The position numbers and the translations under genes were made by a program. Of a DNA stretch of 64,000 bases, positions 15,686 to 25,573 are shown piece by piece; within the stretch, counting starts at the first letter, position 1, and the number at the start of each line of letters is the position of its first letter. This DNA is from Pseudomonas putida (lineage in GTDB: Bacteria; Pseudomonadota; Gammaproteobacteria; Pseudomonadales; Pseudomonadaceae), in assembly GCF_002025705.1 (NCBI RefSeq), contig NZ_CP018846.1:421001-485000 (forward strand), in the 5' to 3' direction. A model generated the notes under the pieces. That model saw only the letters and a program-made list of their open reading frames with translations. It was not told the DNA's origin and ran no database searches.

Positions 15686-17167
15686 ATGAGCAAAGAAGTA
15701 CTGCTGGTTGTTGAATCGGTATCCAACGAAAAAGGTGTACCGCCCGGCGTCATTTTCGAAGCGCTGGAAGTGGCCCTGGCTACTGCAACCAAAAAACGTT
15801 TTGAGGACGAAGTCGACCTGCGTGTGGAAATCAACCGCCACACCGGTAGCTACGAGACTTTCCGTCGCTGGACCGTGGTCGACGAAAACGACCTGGACGA
15901 CCCGGCGATCGAAACCTGGCTGGACAAGATCAAGGACACTCACCCGGAAGCGAAAGTCGGTGATGTGATCGAAGAAAAGATCGAGTCCATCGAGTTCGGC
16001 CGTATCGCCGCGCAGACCGCCAAGCAGGTCATCGTGCAGAAGGTCCGTGAAGCCGAGCGCGCCCAGGTGGTCGACGCTTACCGCGAGCGGGTCAACGAGA
16101 TCATCTCCGGCACCGTCAAGAAAGTTACCCGTGACAACGTCATCGTTGACCTGGGTAACAACGCCGAGGCCCTGCTGGCCCGCGAAGATATCATTCCACG
16201 TGAGACCTTCCGGGTCGGTGTGCGCCTGCGTGCGCTGCTCAAGGAAATCCGCACCGAGAACCGCGGCCCTCAGCTGATCCTGTCGCGCACCGCGCCGCAG
16301 ATGCTGATCGAGCTGTTCCGCATCGAAGTGCCGGAAATCGCTGAAGGTCTCATTGAAGTCATGGCTGCCTCCCGTGATCCGGGTTCGCGTGCCAAGATCG
16401 CCGTCCGCTCCAAGGACAAGCGCATCGACCCGCAAGGTGCCTGCATCGGCATGCGCGGTTCGCGCGTCCAGGCCGTATCCGGCGAGCTGGGTGGTGAGCG
16501 TGTGGATATCGTCCTCTGGGACGAGAACCCGGCGCAGTTCGTCATCAACGCCATGTCGCCGGCCGAAGTCGCGGCGATCATCGTTGATGAAGATGCCCAT
16601 GCAATGGACATTGCCGTTGCCGAAGACAACCTGGCACAAGCTATTGGCCGTGGTGGTCAGAACGTTCGCCTGGCCAGTCAGCTGACTGGCTGGACCCTGA
16701 ACGTGATGACCGAGAAGGACATCCAGGCCAAGCAACAGGCTGAAACCGGCGACATCCTGCGCAATTTCATCGATGAACTGGAAGTCGACGAGGAGCTGGC
16801 CCAAGTGCTGGTCGACGAAGGCTTCACCAGCCTCGAAGAAATTGCCTACGTACCGTTGGAAGAAATGCTCAACATCGATGGCTTTGACGAAGATATCGTC
16901 AATGAGCTGCGCGCTCGTGCCAAGGACCGTTTGTTGACCAAGGCCATCGCTACCGAAGAAAAACTGGCAGACGCCCATCCGTCCGACGACCTGCTCTCTC
17001 TCGAGGGTATGGACAAGGACCTGGCAGCGGAACTGGCGGTGCGCGGCGTGGTTAACCGCGAAGACCTGGCCGAGCAGTCGATTGACGACCTGCTCGACAT
17101 CGACGGCATCGACGAAGAGCGTGCCGGCAAGTTGATCATGGCCGCCCGAGCCCACTGGTTCGAGTAA
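15686..17167 (+). CDS. nusA: Transcription termination/antitermination protein NusA
   Basis: The 493-aa product has the N-terminal RNA polymerase-binding domain (about 1-130), an S1 domain (about 135-200, with [16 protein letters not shown]), two KH domains (about 230-350, with IGMRGSRVQ and IGRGGQNVR) and two C-terminal acidic repeats of the gamma-proteobacterial type. NusA promotes pausing, termination and rRNA antitermination. I take the ATG at 15686 ([17 protein letters not shown]); an ATG 21 bases upstream adds a non-conserved MRKARRT. Confidence 0.97.
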   Translation: MSKEVLLVVESVSNEKGVPPGVIFEALEVALATATKKRFEDEVDLRVEINRHTGSYETFRRWTVVDENDLDDPAIETWLDKIKDTHPEAKVGDVIEEKIESIEFGRIAAQTAKQVIVQKVREAERAQVVDAYRERVNEIISGTVKKVTRDNVIVDLGNNAEALLAREDIIPRETFRVGVRLRALLKEIRTENRGPQLILSRTAPQMLIELFRIEVPEIAEGLIEVMAASRDPGSRAKIAVRSKDKRIDPQGACIGMRGSRVQAVSGELGGERVDIVLWDENPAQFVINAMSPAEVAAIIVDEDAHAMDIAVAEDNLAQAIGRGGQNVRLASQLTGWTLNVMTEKDIQAKQQAETGDILRNFIDELEVDEELAQVLVDEGFTSLEEIAYVPLEEMLNIDGFDEDIVNELRARAKDRLLTKAIATEEKLADAHPSDDLLSLEGMDKDLAAELAVRGVVNREDLAEQSIDDLLDIDGIDEERAGKLIMAARAHWFE

Positions 17168-17194
17168 TTAGGCGCGGCCTGAGGAGAGAAGTGC

Positions 17195-19735
17195 ATGACG
17201 CAAGTCACGGTGAAAGAACTGGCCCAAGAGGTCGAGGCACCGGTAGAGCGCCTGCTGCAGCAGATGCGTGAGGCAGGTCTGCCGCACACCGACGCCGGTC
17301 AGGTAGTGACCGACAATGAGAAGCAGACTCTGCTGACCCATTTGAAGAGCAGCCACAAGAGCAAGGCGGAAGAGCCGCGCAAGATTACCTTGCAGCGCAA
17401 GACCACCAGCACCCTGCGTGTCGCCGGTAGCAAGAGCATCAGCGTAGAAGTACGCAAGAAGAAAGTTTTCGTGCAGCGCAGCCCTGAAGAAATCCAGGCT
17501 GAGCAGAAGCGTGAGCAGGATGAGCGCCGCGCGGCTGAAAATGCCGCTCGCGACAAGGTCGAGGCCGAAGTTCGCCAGCGCAATGAAGAGCAGGCTCGCC
17601 GTCAGGCAGCCGATGCGCCAGCTACAGCCCCGGCGCCTGTCGCCAAGGCCGAGCCAGCGCCTGCCGCAGCTCCAGCTCCGGTAGTCGCCGACGTTCCAGC
17701 GTCCGAGGACGCTGCAGCCCGTGCTGCCGAGCGCAAGAAGGACGAAGCCCGTCGCAACGAAGGCCGCACCCGTGACGAAGACCGTCGTGGTGGCGAGCGT
17801 CGTGGCGAAGCGCCGCGCGTGTCGATCAAGGTCAAGGTCAAGGAGAAGGAAAAGGCTCCGACTCCTCGTGCCGCACCGCGCACCACCGACGAAGAGAGCG
17901 ATGGCGCTCGTCGTGGCCGTGGTGGCAAGAGCAAGCTGAAGAAGCGTAACCAGCACGGCTTCCAGAACCCGACCGGCCCAGTCATTCGTGACGTGACCAT
18001 CGGCGAGACCATCACCGTCTCGGAACTGGCCAACCAGATGTCCGTCAAGGGCGCCGAAGTGGTCAAGTTCATGTTCAAGATGGGCACCCCGGTTACCATC
18101 AACCAGGTGCTCGACCAGGAAACCGCTCAGCTGATCGCAGAAGAGCTGGGCCACAAGGTCACCCTGGTCAGCGACACCGCCCTGGAAGACTCCCTGGCAG
18201 AATCGCTGAAATTCGAAGGCCAGACCGAGTCGCGTGCACCTGTGGTTACCGTCATGGGTCACGTTGACCATGGCAAGACCTCGCTGCTCGACTACATCCG
18301 TCGTGCCAAGGTTGCTGCTGGCGAAGCCGGTGGTATTACCCAGCACATCGGCGCCTACCACGTGGAAACCGACCGCGGCATGGTCACCTTCCTCGATACC
18401 CCGGGCCACGCTGCGTTCACTCAGATGCGTGCTCGTGGTGCCAAGGCGACCGACATCGTCATCCTGGTGGTGGCGGCGGACGACGGCGTGATGCCGCAGA
18501 CCCGCGAAGCCGTTCAGCATGCCAAGGCAGCTGGCGTTCCGCTGGTGGTTGCAGTGAACAAGATCGACAAGCCGGGTGCCGACCTCGATCGCATCCGCAA
18601 CGAACTGGCCGTCGAAGGCGTGACCTCCGAGGACTGGGGTGGTGACACTCCGTTCGTCAAGGTTTCGGCGAAGATGGGTACCGGTGTCGACGAACTGCTC
18701 GAAGCCGTCCTGCTGCAGGCCGAGATCCTCGAGCTGACCGCTACCCCGACCGCTCCAGGTCGTGGCGTTGTGGTTGAATCGCGCCTGGACAAGGGCCGTG
18801 GCCCGGTGGCGACCATCCTGGTTCAGGACGGTACCCTGCGTCAGGGCGACATGGTCCTGTGCGGCTCCAACTATGGCCGCGTGCGTGCCATGCTCGACGA
18901 GAACGGCAAGCCTGTGAAGGAAGCCGGCCCGTCGATCCCGGTCGAGATTCTCGGCCTGGACGGTACCCCGGAAGCCGGCGACGAGCTGTCCGTGGTTGCC
19001 GACGAGAAGAAGGCCCGCGAAGTTGCCCTGTTCCGTCAAGGCAAGTACCGCGAAGTCAAGCTGGCCCGTGCTCACGCAGGCAAGCTGGAAAACATCTTCG
19101 AGACCATGGGTCAGGAAGAGAAGAAGACCCTCAACATCGTCCTCAAGACCGACGTGCGTGGTTCCCTGGAAGCACTGCAGGGCTCGCTCGGCGGCCTGGG
19201 TAACGACGAAGTTCAGGTGCGCGTGATTGGTGGCGGTGTCGGTGGTATCACCGAAAGCGACGCCAACCTGGCGCTGGCTTCGAATGCAGTACTGTTCGGC
19301 TTCAACGTGCGTGCCGATGCTGGCGCGCGCAAGATCGTCGAGCAGGAAGGTCTGGATATGCGTTACTACAACGTGATCTACGACATCATCGAAGACGTCA
19401 AGAAGGCTCTGACCGGTATGCTCGGCAGCGATGTTCGCGAGAACATCCTGGGTGTCGCCGAAGTGCGTGACGTGTTCCGTTCGCCGAAGTTCGGCGCCAT
19501 CGCTGGCTGTATGGTCATCGAAGGTACCGTGTACCGCAACCGTCCGATCCGCGTACTGCGCGACGACGTTGTGATCTTCGAAGGCGAGCTGGAATCGCTG
19601 CGTCGCTTCAAGGACGACGCATCCGAAGTTCGTTCGGGCATGGAGTGCGGTATTGGCGTCAAGAGCTACAACGACGTCAAGGTCGGCGACAAGATCGAAG
19701 TCTTCGAGAAAGTCCAGGTTGCTCGTACCCTTTAA
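17195..19735 (+). CDS. infB: Translation initiation factor IF-2
   Basis: The 846-aa GTPase places initiator tRNA on the 30S subunit. It has an N-terminal IF2N domain, a long charged Ala/Glu/Arg-rich linker (about residues 90-250), a second IF2N domain, then the G domain with GHVDHGKT at residues 355-362, DTPGHAAF, and NKID, followed by domains II-IV. The ATG at 17195 follows GAGGAGAG. The gene lies between nusA and rbfA as expected. Confidence 0.98.
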   Translation: MTQVTVKELAQEVEAPVERLLQQMREAGLPHTDAGQVVTDNEKQTLLTHLKSSHKSKAEEPRKITLQRKTTSTLRVAGSKSISVEVRKKKVFVQRSPEEIQAEQKREQDERRAAENAARDKVEAEVRQRNEEQARRQAADAPATAPAPVAKAEPAPAAAPAPVVADVPASEDAAARAAERKKDEARRNEGRTRDEDRRGGERRGEAPRVSIKVKVKEKEKAPTPRAAPRTTDEESDGARRGRGGKSKLKKRNQHGFQNPTGPVIRDVTIGETITVSELANQMSVKGAEVVKFMFKMGTPVTINQVLDQETAQLIAEELGHKVTLVSDTALEDSLAESLKFEGQTESRAPVVTVMGHVDHGKTSLLDYIRRAKVAAGEAGGITQHIGAYHVETDRGMVTFLDTPGHAAFTQMRARGAKATDIVILVVAADDGVMPQTREAVQHAKAAGVPLVVAVNKIDKPGADLDRIRNELAVEGVTSEDWGGDTPFVKVSAKMGTGVDELLEAVLLQAEILELTATPTAPGRGVVVESRLDKGRGPVATILVQDGTLRQGDMVLCGSNYGRVRAMLDENGKPVKEAGPSIPVEILGLDGTPEAGDELSVVADEKKAREVALFRQGKYREVKLARAHAGKLENIFETMGQEEKKTLNIVLKTDVRGSLEALQGSLGGLGNDEVQVRVIGGGVGGITESDANLALASNAVLFGFNVRADAGARKIVEQEGLDMRYYNVIYDIIEDVKKALTGMLGSDVRENILGVAEVRDVFRSPKFGAIAGCMVIEGTVYRNRPIRVLRDDVVIFEGELESLRRFKDDASEVRSGMECGIGVKSYNDVKVGDKIEVFEKVQVARTL

Positions 19736-19792
19736 GGGTGAGCAGGGCGCCAGCCCCCGCCGCAGGGCGGTGGGCAGCGCCTCAGTAGGTAG

Positions 19793-19824
19793 CGCCCGGT
19801 CAGGCTTCAGCCTCACCGGGCGTT
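19793..19824 (+). terminator. Hairpin between infB and rbfA
   Basis: CGCCCGGT (19793-19800) pairs with ACCGGGCG (19815-19822), with an inner AGGC/GCCT pair, and is followed by TTTG. It ends 28 bases before rbfA. The short T-run suggests partial termination or an RNase site that lowers rbfA-truB relative to infB. Confidence 0.6.
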
Positions 19825-19851
19825 TGCCGCTTTAAGTTACAGGTAGCAAGA

Positions 19852-20250
19852 ATGGCCAAAGAATACAGCCGTACCCAACGTATCGGTGATCAGATGCAGC
19901 GCGAGCTGGCCGAACTGATCCGCCGTGAAGTCAAAGACCCACGCGTCGGTCTGGTGACCATCACCGCAGTGGATGTCAGCCGCGACCTGGGCCATGCCAA
20001 GGTCTTCATCACCGTCATGGGCGAAGAAGCGCCAGACGCCGTGCAGCAGTCGCTCAAGGCACTGAACAGCGCCGCAAGCTTCCTGCGCCTGCACCTGGGC
20101 CGCTCGATGCAGCTGCGCAGCGTGCCGCAGTTGCACTTCCACTTCGATGAAAGTGTCAGCCGAGGTGTCCACCTGTCGGCGCTGATCGAACGTGCAGTGG
20201 CCGAAGACCGCCTGCACAAGGATGCCGACGAGCCGGACGCCAAGGAGTAA
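19852..20250 (+). CDS. rbfA: 30S ribosome-binding factor RbfA
   Basis: The 132-aa single KH-type domain protein assists maturation of the 16S 5' end and is needed for cold growth in E. coli. Conserved features seen are [22 protein letters not shown], the [12 protein letters not shown] strand and the LHFHFDES segment near the C-terminus. ATG 19852 follows AGGTAGC. truB starts 3 bases after the stop. Confidence 0.96.
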   Translation: MAKEYSRTQRIGDQMQRELAELIRREVKDPRVGLVTITAVDVSRDLGHAKVFITVMGEEAPDAVQQSLKALNSAASFLRLHLGRSMQLRSVPQLHFHFDESVSRGVHLSALIERAVAEDRLHKDADEPDAKE

Positions 20251-20253
20251 GCG

Positions 20254-21171
20254 GTGGCCCAGGTCAAACGTATCCGCCGCAACGTCAGCGGCATCATCCT
20301 GCTCGACAAGCCGCTGGGCTTCACTTCCAACGCCGCGTTGCAGAAAGTTCGCTGGTTGCTCAATGCCGAGAAGGCCGGCCACACCGGCAGCCTCGACCCG
20401 CTGGCCACCGGCGTGCTGCCGCTGTGCTTCGGTGAGGCGACCAAGTTTTCGCAGTACTTGCTCGATTCTGACAAAGGCTACGAAACGGTCATGCAGATGG
20501 GGCAGACTACCAGCACCGCGGACGCCGAGGGCGAAGTCCTGCAGACCCGCGAGGTGACCGTTGGTCGCGCCGATATCGAAGCCGTGATTCCGCGGTTTCG
20601 CGGTGAAATCCTTCAAGTACCGCCGATGTACTCGGCGCTCAAGCGCGACGGCCAGCCGCTTTACAAACTGGCGCGTGCAGGAGAGGTAGTGGAGCGCGAG
20701 GCGCGTTCTGTTACTATTGGCCGCTTGGAGTTGCTCGAGTGCGAAGGCACCCGTGCACGGTTGTCGGTTGGCTGCAGCAAAGGCACCTATATCCGTACCC
20801 TGGTGGAGGATATCGGCGAGGCCCTGGGCTGCGGCGCTTATGTCGCCGAGCTGCGCCGGACCCAGGCCGGGCCATTCGCCCTGGCCCAGACGGTAACCCT
20901 CGAGGAACTCGAGCAGGCCCATGCCGAAGGTGGCAACGAAGCGCTCGATCGCTTCCTGATGCCGTCCGACAGCGGGCTGCAGGACTGGCCACTGGTGTGC
21001 CTGTCCGAGCACAGCGCTTTCTACTGGCTGCATGGCCAGGCAGTGCGTGCGCCGGATGCACCGCAGTTCGGCATGGTCCGCGTACAGGATCATAATGGCC
21101 GCTTCATCGGTATCGGTGAAGTGAGCGAAGACGGGCGCATTGCGCCGCGTCGACTGATTCGGTCGGAATGA
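20254..21171 (+). CDS. truB: tRNA pseudouridine(55) synthase TruB
   Basis: TruB makes pseudouridine 55 in the T loop of tRNAs. The 305-aa product has the catalytic Asp48 in [12 protein letters not shown], the [10 protein letters not shown] and VPPMYSALK motifs, and a C-terminal PUA-like domain. The start is GTG at 20254, with the AAGGAG ribosome site inside the end of rbfA, so the two are probably coupled. Confidence 0.97.
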   Translation: MAQVKRIRRNVSGIILLDKPLGFTSNAALQKVRWLLNAEKAGHTGSLDPLATGVLPLCFGEATKFSQYLLDSDKGYETVMQMGQTTSTADAEGEVLQTREVTVGRADIEAVIPRFRGEILQVPPMYSALKRDGQPLYKLARAGEVVEREARSVTIGRLELLECEGTRARLSVGCSKGTYIRTLVEDIGEALGCGAYVAELRRTQAGPFALAQTVTLEELEQAHAEGGNEALDRFLMPSDSGLQDWPLVCLSEHSAFYWLHGQAVRAPDAPQFGMVRVQDHNGRFIGIGEVSEDGRIAPRRLIRSE

Positions 21172-21257
21172 CCGAAACCACAGGCGCAGGCTTAGGCTGA
21201 AACCGGTGGACTGAGGGTGGCTGTCAGTAGGCACGGTCACAGCTCATTTTATTAATA

Positions 21258-21300
21258 CAGGGTTTTGTCCCTGGCCTATTGGACCCCGCTTGCGGGATCC
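21258..21300 (+). promoter_or_regulatory. Hairpins in the rpsO leader
   Basis: Two dyads precede rpsO: CAGGG-loop-CCCTG at 21259-21273, and GGACCCCGC-TT-GCGGGATCC at 21281-21300, ending 20 bases before the ATG. S15 represses its own mRNA in several bacteria through leader structures, so these may be involved; they could also be terminator-like remnants. No T-run of terminator strength is present. Confidence 0.4.
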
Positions 21301-21320
21301 GTTTAATTTGGAGAAGCCTC

Positions 21321-21590
21321 ATGGCCCTCAGCGTTGAAGAAAAAGCTCAAATCGTTACCGACTTCCAGCAAGCCGCTGGCGACACTGGTAGCCCGGAAGT
21401 TCAGGTTGCTCTGCTGACCGCGAACATCAACAAGCTGCAAGGCCACTTCAAGGCCAACGGTAAAGACCACCACTCCCGTCGTGGTCTGATCCGTATGGTT
21501 AACCAGCGTCGTAAGCTGCTGGACTACCTGAAGGGCAAAGACACCACTCGTTACAGCGCCCTGATCGGTCGCCTGGGCCTGCGTCGCTAA
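21321..21590 (+). CDS. rpsO: 30S ribosomal protein S15
   Basis: The 89-aa four-helix protein binds the central domain of 16S rRNA. The conserved [13 protein letters not shown] and [20 protein letters not shown] segments are present. The start is the ATG at 21321 with GGAG (21310-21313) 7 bases upstream; an in-frame ATG at 21279 lies inside the leader hairpins. It is followed by the pnp leader, the same rpsO-pnp order as in E. coli. Confidence 0.98.
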   Translation: MALSVEEKAQIVTDFQQAAGDTGSPEVQVALLTANINKLQGHFKANGKDHHSRRGLIRMVNQRRKLLDYLKGKDTTRYSALIGRLGLRR

Positions 21591-21611
21591 TAGCGGCCTG
21601 GTCAGTGGTGT

Positions 21612-21742
21612 GCATGGCGTGTCGCAGGCTTCGGCTATGCTGCTTTGCAGCATCGCCGTCGGACACGCCACGCGTATCTCCGAGGTTGGCAGCCTGGTTT
21701 TGCTGAGCGGTTTACCGCGCAGTAGCCAGGCTCCCAACCTCG
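21612..21742 (+). promoter_or_regulatory. pnp leader: two large hairpins, likely RNase III target
   Basis: The first structure pairs TGGCGTGTC (21615-21623) with GACACGCCA (21662-21670) and encloses a 7-bp hairpin ATGCTGC/GCAGCAT. The second pairs 21681-21697 with 21726-21742 (16 bp, one C-C mismatch) and continues inward with CTGAGCGG/CCGCGCAG around TTTA, giving a rod of over 20 bp. In E. coli, RNase III cuts such a stem ahead of pnp and PNPase then represses its own mRNA. The position and form fit the same control here. Confidence 0.7.
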
Positions 21743-21839
21743 TGTTGTATCTGGACGGTCAATGGGGCCGATTCCCCGTTCTGCCCAAGAATTCGCAAGA
21801 AACCAGTTCCCCCAGAGCCACTGAAAAAGGTAGGAAACC

Positions 21840-23945
21840 GTGAACCCGGTAATCAAGAAATTCCAGTTCGGTCAATCGACCGTTACTCTCGAAACGGGCC
21901 GTATCGCCCGTCAGGCAACCGGCGCCGTGCTGGTTACCGTCGACAACGACGTCACCGTGCTGGTGACCGTGGTTGGCGCCAAGCAGGCCGACCCAGGCAA
22001 GGGTTTCTTCCCGCTGTCGGTCCACTACCAGGAAAAGACCTACGCCGCCGGCAAGATCCCGGGTGGCTTCTTCAAGCGTGAAGGCCGTCCTTCCGAGAAA
22101 GAGACGCTGACCTCGCGCCTGATCGACCGTCCGATCCGCCCGCTGTTCCCTGAAGGTTTCATGAACGAAGTGCAGGTTGTCTGCACCGTCGTTTCCACCA
22201 GCAAGAAGACCGATCCGGACATCGCTGCGATGATCGGTACCTCGGCTGCCCTGGCGATCTCCGGCATTCCGTTCGAAGGCCCGATCGGCGCTGCCCGCGT
22301 TGCTTTCCACGAAAGCACCGGCTACCTGCTGAACCCGACCTACGAGCAACTGGCTGCCTCGAGCCTGGACATGGTCGTTGCCGGTACTTCCGATGCCGTG
22401 CTGATGGTTGAGTCGGAAGCCCAAGAGCTGACCGAAGACCAGATGCTGGGCGCCGTGCTGTTCGCCCACGACGAATTCCAGGCTGTTATCCAGGCTGTCA
22501 AAGAGCTGGCCGCAGAAGCTGCCAAGCCGACCTGGGACTGGAAACCGGCCGTTGCCAACACCGAACTGTTCAACGCCATCCGCGCCGAGTTCGGCGAAGC
22601 CGTTTCGCAGGGCTACACCATCACCGTCAAGGCTGACCGCTATGCACGCCTGGGCGAGCTGCGCGATCAGGCCGTTGCCAAGTTCTCCGGTGAAGAAGGC
22701 CAGCCTTCGGCTGGTGAAGTCAAAGACATCTTCGGCGAAATCGAATACCGCACCGTTCGCGAAAACATCGTCAACGGCAAGCCACGTATCGACGGCCGCG
22801 ACACCAAGACCGTACGCCCGCTGAACATCGAAGTCGGCGTGCTGCCGAAGACTCACGGTTCGGCGCTGTTCACCCGTGGCGAAACCCAGGCCCTGGTCGT
22901 TGCGACCCTGGGTACTGCGCGTGACGCCCAGCTGCTGGACACCCTCGAAGGCGAGAAAAAAGACCCGTTCATGCTGCACTACAACTTCCCACCGTTCTCG
23001 GTAGGTGAGTGTGGTCGCATGGGTGGTGCCGGCCGCCGCGAAATCGGTCACGGCCGTCTGGCCCGTCGTTCGGTTCAGGCCATGCTGCCAGCCGCTGACG
23101 TGTTCCCGTACACCATCCGCGTGGTTTCGGAAATCACCGAATCCAACGGTTCCAGCTCCATGGCTTCGGTTTGCGGTGCTTCCCTGGCTCTGATGGACGC
23201 CGGTGTGCCGATGAAGGCTCCGGTTGCCGGTATCGCCATGGGCCTGGTCAAGGAAGGCGACAAGTTCGCAGTCCTGACCGACATCCTGGGTGACGAAGAC
23301 CACCTCGGCGACATGGACTTCAAGGTTGCAGGTACCGCCAAAGGTGTTACCGCGCTGCAGATGGACATCAAGATCAACGGCATCACCGAAGAGATCATGG
23401 AAATCGCCCTGGGCCAGGCCCTGGAAGCGCGCCTGAACATCCTCGGCCAGATGAACCAGATCATTGGCGAGTCGCGTACCGAGCTGTCGGCCAACGCCCC
23501 GACCATGATCGCGATGAAGATCGACACCGACAAGATCCGTGACGTCATCGGCAAAGGCGGCGCCACCATTCGCGCCATCTGCGAAGAGACCAAGGCTTCG
23601 ATCGACATCGAAGACGACGGCTCGATCAAGATCTTCGGCGAAACCAAGGAAGCGGCAGAGGCTGCCAAGCAGCGCATCCTGGGCATCACCGCCGAAGCCG
23701 AGATCGGCAAGATCTACGTCGGCAAGGTCGAGCGTATTGTCGACTTCGGCGCCTTCGTCAACATCCTGCCTGGCAAGGACGGCCTGGTGCACATCTCGAT
23801 GCTGAGCGACGCTCGCGTAGAGAAAGTCACCGACGTGCTGAAAGAAGGTCAGGAAGTCGAAGTACTGGTACTGGACGTGGACAACCGCGGCCGTATCAAG
23901 CTGTCGATCAAGGACGTTGCCGCGGCCAAGGCCTCGGGCGTCTAA
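21840..23945 (+). CDS. pnp: Polyribonucleotide nucleotidyltransferase (PNPase)
   Basis: PNPase degrades RNA 3' to 5' with phosphate and is a degradosome partner. The 701-aa product has two RNase PH-like domains (about 10-140 and 310-540), an all-helical linker, a KH domain (about 555-615, with [11 protein letters not shown]) and an S1 domain (about 622-690, with [18 protein letters not shown]). The start is GTG at 21840, preceded by AGGAA. The 249-base leader carries the long hairpins listed above, and a strong terminator follows the gene. Confidence 0.98.
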   Translation: MNPVIKKFQFGQSTVTLETGRIARQATGAVLVTVDNDVTVLVTVVGAKQADPGKGFFPLSVHYQEKTYAAGKIPGGFFKREGRPSEKETLTSRLIDRPIRPLFPEGFMNEVQVVCTVVSTSKKTDPDIAAMIGTSAALAISGIPFEGPIGAARVAFHESTGYLLNPTYEQLAASSLDMVVAGTSDAVLMVESEAQELTEDQMLGAVLFAHDEFQAVIQAVKELAAEAAKPTWDWKPAVANTELFNAIRAEFGEAVSQGYTITVKADRYARLGELRDQAVAKFSGEEGQPSAGEVKDIFGEIEYRTVRENIVNGKPRIDGRDTKTVRPLNIEVGVLPKTHGSALFTRGETQALVVATLGTARDAQLLDTLEGEKKDPFMLHYNFPPFSVGECGRMGGAGRREIGHGRLARRSVQAMLPAADVFPYTIRVVSEITESNGSSSMASVCGASLALMDAGVPMKAPVAGIAMGLVKEGDKFAVLTDILGDEDHLGDMDFKVAGTAKGVTALQMDIKINGITEEIMEIALGQALEARLNILGQMNQIIGESRTELSANAPTMIAMKIDTDKIRDVIGKGGATIRAICEETKASIDIEDDGSIKIFGETKEAAEAAKQRILGITAEAEIGKIYVGKVERIVDFGAFVNILPGKDGLVHISMLSDARVEKVTDVLKEGQEVEVLVLDVDNRGRIKLSIKDVAAAKASGV

Positions 23946-23964
23946 GCGACTGACACGCTTCAGG

Positions 23965-23991
23965 AAAAGGGCCCTTCGGGGCCCTTTTTTT
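23965..23991 (+). terminator. Strong terminator after pnp
   Basis: AAAAGGGCCC (23965-23974), a TTCG tetraloop and GGGCCCTTTT (23979-23988) form a perfect 10-bp stem with a T-run. It closes the rimP-pnp cluster. Confidence 0.95.
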
Positions 23992-24126
23992 ATGCGCTCC
24001 GGGAACCTTTTGCGGACTTGCATCTTGCATGCAGGTTTTGTGGCCTGATTGCAAAATGCACGACTGCTACTATCTGGATATTTTCATAAGTCATTGATTT
24101 ATAAGGAAACAAGCGAAACGGTAAAG

Positions 24127-24143
24127 CTGGCACAGCACATGCA
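24127..24143 (+). promoter_or_regulatory. Sigma-54 promoter of the BON-domain gene
   Basis: CTGGCACAGCACATGCA carries GG at 24129-24130 and GC at 24141-24142 with exactly 10 bases between them, matching the -24/-12 consensus (TGGCAC-N5-TTGCA) at all but one strong position. The predicted transcript start is near 24154, 54 bases before the ATG. An AT-rich stretch upstream (24060-24110) could hold an IHF site. The required activator is not apparent from the sequence. Confidence 0.65.
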
Positions 24144-24207
24144 ACTACACTCTTACCTGCCGCCAGGACTTACGGCGCAGACCTTTCGAAAAACAGGAGT
24201 GACCCAC

Positions 24208-24558
24208 ATGAAGAAGTTCGCCATTGCTGCCGCTACTGCTACCGCTCTGACCCTGACCATGGCTAACGCGGCGTTCGCCCAACAGTCCACCCAGGCCCCC
24301 ATGACGATCGCGGCCGGTGAGGTGACCAAAGCCAAGGAAGCGACCTCGGACACCTGGATCACTACCAAGGTGAAATCGGACCTCATGACCGAGAAGGGCA
24401 TTCCAGGCAGCGACATCAAGGTCGAGACCAACAAAGGTGTCGTATCTCTGTCGTCGACCACTGCCATTACCGAATCGCAGAAAAAAATGGCGGTTGATAT
24501 CACCAAGAAAATCAAAGGCGTGAAGGCCGTTTCCGCTGATGGCCTGAAAGCCGAATAA
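24208..24558 (+). CDS. Periplasmic BON-domain protein (OsmY-like)
   Basis: The 116-aa product starts with a signal peptide (MKKFAIAAATATALTLTMANAAFA, cleavage near residue 24), followed by a single BON domain (about residues 50-115: WITTKVKSDLMTEKG, then IKVETNKGVVSLSS and KGVKAVSADGLK). BON domains bind membranes or membrane-linked ligands in osmotic-stress and transport proteins. ATG 24208 has AGGAG at 24195-24199. A sigma-54 promoter lies 65 bases upstream of the ATG, unusual for this family. A bidirectional terminator follows. The exact function is unknown. Confidence 0.85.
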   Translation: MKKFAIAAATATALTLTMANAAFAQQSTQAPMTIAAGEVTKAKEATSDTWITTKVKSDLMTEKGIPGSDIKVETNKGVVSLSSTTAITESQKKMAVDITKKIKGVKAVSADGLKAE

Positions 24559-24600
24559 GGAATGTCCCGTCGGCCAAACGGATTTGGCCACCTTCACTGA

Positions 24601-24629
24601 AAAAGCCCCGGCCTGTGCCGGGGCTTTTT
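24601..24629. terminator. Bidirectional terminator
   Basis: AAAAGCCCCGGC (24601-24612), loop CTGT and GCCGGGGCTTTT (24617-24628) make a perfect 12-bp stem with A- and T-runs on the two sides. It lies between the BON gene and the convergent monooxygenase gene and can serve both. Confidence 0.95.
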
Positions 24630-24638
24630 CATGGGCGT

Positions 24639-24941
24639 TCAATACACCGGATTGCGGGCGATCACATCGCTCTCGAAGCATTCCTGTTCGATGATCAGAG
24701 GCTCGACCTGCGGGCGGCTGTCGCGGAAATGTGCGGTCTGCGTGTGCGCTTCGTACGCATCATCGTCGCGGTAGATCTCGTACAGGTAGATCACGTCGGG
24801 GTCGAGCCTGTCCTGGGATACGTCGAACACCAGGCAACCTGGTTCGGTAGCGACGGAGGCAGCGGCATTGACCTTGATGGCGGTCAGGAAGGCTTCGGCG
24901 CAACCAGGTTTTACACGGGTCTTGATGAACAGGCTATACAC
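24639..24941 (-). CDS. Quinol/antibiotic-biosynthesis monooxygenase-family protein
   Basis: The 100-aa protein fits the dimeric alpha-beta ABM fold: a first strand MYSLFIKTRVKPG, a helix, then PGCLVFDVSQDRLDPDVIYLYEIY and a final AHTQTAHFRD segment. Members include YgiN quinol monooxygenase and LsrG; the substrate cannot be told from sequence. It is divergent from the VOC gene across only 60 bases containing a perfect palindrome, so the two are probably co-regulated and may act on the same compound. Confidence 0.8.
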   Translation of the reverse strand: MYSLFIKTRVKPGCAEAFLTAIKVNAAASVATEPGCLVFDVSQDRLDPDVIYLYEIYRDDDAYEAHTQTAHFRDSRPQVEPLIIEQECFESDVIARNPVY

Positions 24942-24975
24942 AGGACGATCCTTTTGTTTTAAATTCTATCCTGAA

Positions 24976-24985
24976 TTGTATACAA
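24976..24985. promoter_or_regulatory. Palindromic operator in the divergent promoter
   Basis: TTGTATACAA is a perfect 10-base palindrome in the 60-base gap between the divergent monooxygenase and VOC genes. This is the type of half-site pair bound by GntR-family (FCD subfamily) regulators. No GntR gene is adjacent, so the regulator would be encoded elsewhere. Confidence 0.5.
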
Positions 24986-25001
24986 AAATGGAGTCGCGCC
25001 A

Positions 25002-25415
25002 ATGTCCGAATTACCTGCTCGTCCCGGTCGCCTGAATGGCCTGCGCCATATTGCCCTGCTGGTGCCCAACCTGGAGGAGTGCGAGCGTTTCTACGTCGAT
25101 GTGATGGGCATGGAGGTGTTGAACCGGGCCAACGAGGACCTGGTGTATCTGACCTGCGGTAACGACAATCTGTCGCTGGGGCGTGGGGCAGGGGCGGCCA
25201 ATGGGCTGCAGACCCTCGACCATTACGGCTTCATCGTCGATAGCGTGGAAGAGCTGGAGGCCTGGTACCAGTACTTCAAGGCGCGTGGAGTGACCTTGCT
25301 CGACAAACCGTTCAATCATGGTGATGGTGCGCGCAGCTTCCACCTGCTGGACCCTGCGGGGAACAAGGTGCAGCCGCTGTATCACCCATCGGTGTCGGGG
25401 CAGCGGCTGGTGTAA
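25002..25415 (+). CDS. VOC-family protein (glyoxalase/dioxygenase fold)
   Basis: The 137-aa product has two beta-alpha-beta-beta-beta modules: residues 14-60 (LRHIALLVPNLEECERFY) and 72-130 (LDHYGFIVDSVEELEAW). Metal ligands of the family would be His16, His74 and an acidic residue near the end of the last strand; here that position appears to be Gln124 (NKVQPLYH), so metal binding may be altered or completed otherwise. The enzyme class (dioxygenase, isomerase, resistance protein) is not determinable. Start ATG 25002 follows GGAG at 24990. Confidence 0.8.
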   Translation: MSELPARPGRLNGLRHIALLVPNLEECERFYVDVMGMEVLNRANEDLVYLTCGNDNLSLGRGAGAANGLQTLDHYGFIVDSVEELEAWYQYFKARGVTLLDKPFNHGDGARSFHLLDPAGNKVQPLYHPSVSGQRLV

Positions 25416-25433
25416 TAGCTGGCCTGAAGCGGT

Positions 25434-25553
25434 TTTGTGGGAGCGGCCTTGCGTCGCGAAAGGGCCGCAGAGCGGCCCCCGGATTTCAGCTTTGGTACAC
25501 CTATTTCTGGGGCCGCTGCGCGGCCCTTTCGCGACACAAGGCCGCTCCTACAA
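25434..25553. repeat. Inverted repeat pair (B), GGAGCGGCC type
   Basis: The left arm (25434-25479) begins TTGTGGGAGCGGCCTTGCGT and the right arm (25508-25553) is its near reverse complement; both contain TCGCGAAAGGGCCGC. The pair lies between two convergent genes. The same family recurs at 31536-31653, differing by a handful of bases. It is probably a REP/BIME-type element, possibly a bidirectional transcript end. Confidence 0.85.
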
Positions 25554-25573
25554 GGGCGCATACAGGCTTGTGG

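Noticed and set aside
17168..19816. An 882-codon minus-strand frame opposite infB
   Set aside because: Same antisense artefact; infB on the plus strand has all motifs.
21759..24023. A 754-codon minus-strand frame opposite pnp
   Set aside because: Artefact of codon bias; it runs through the pnp leader and terminator.
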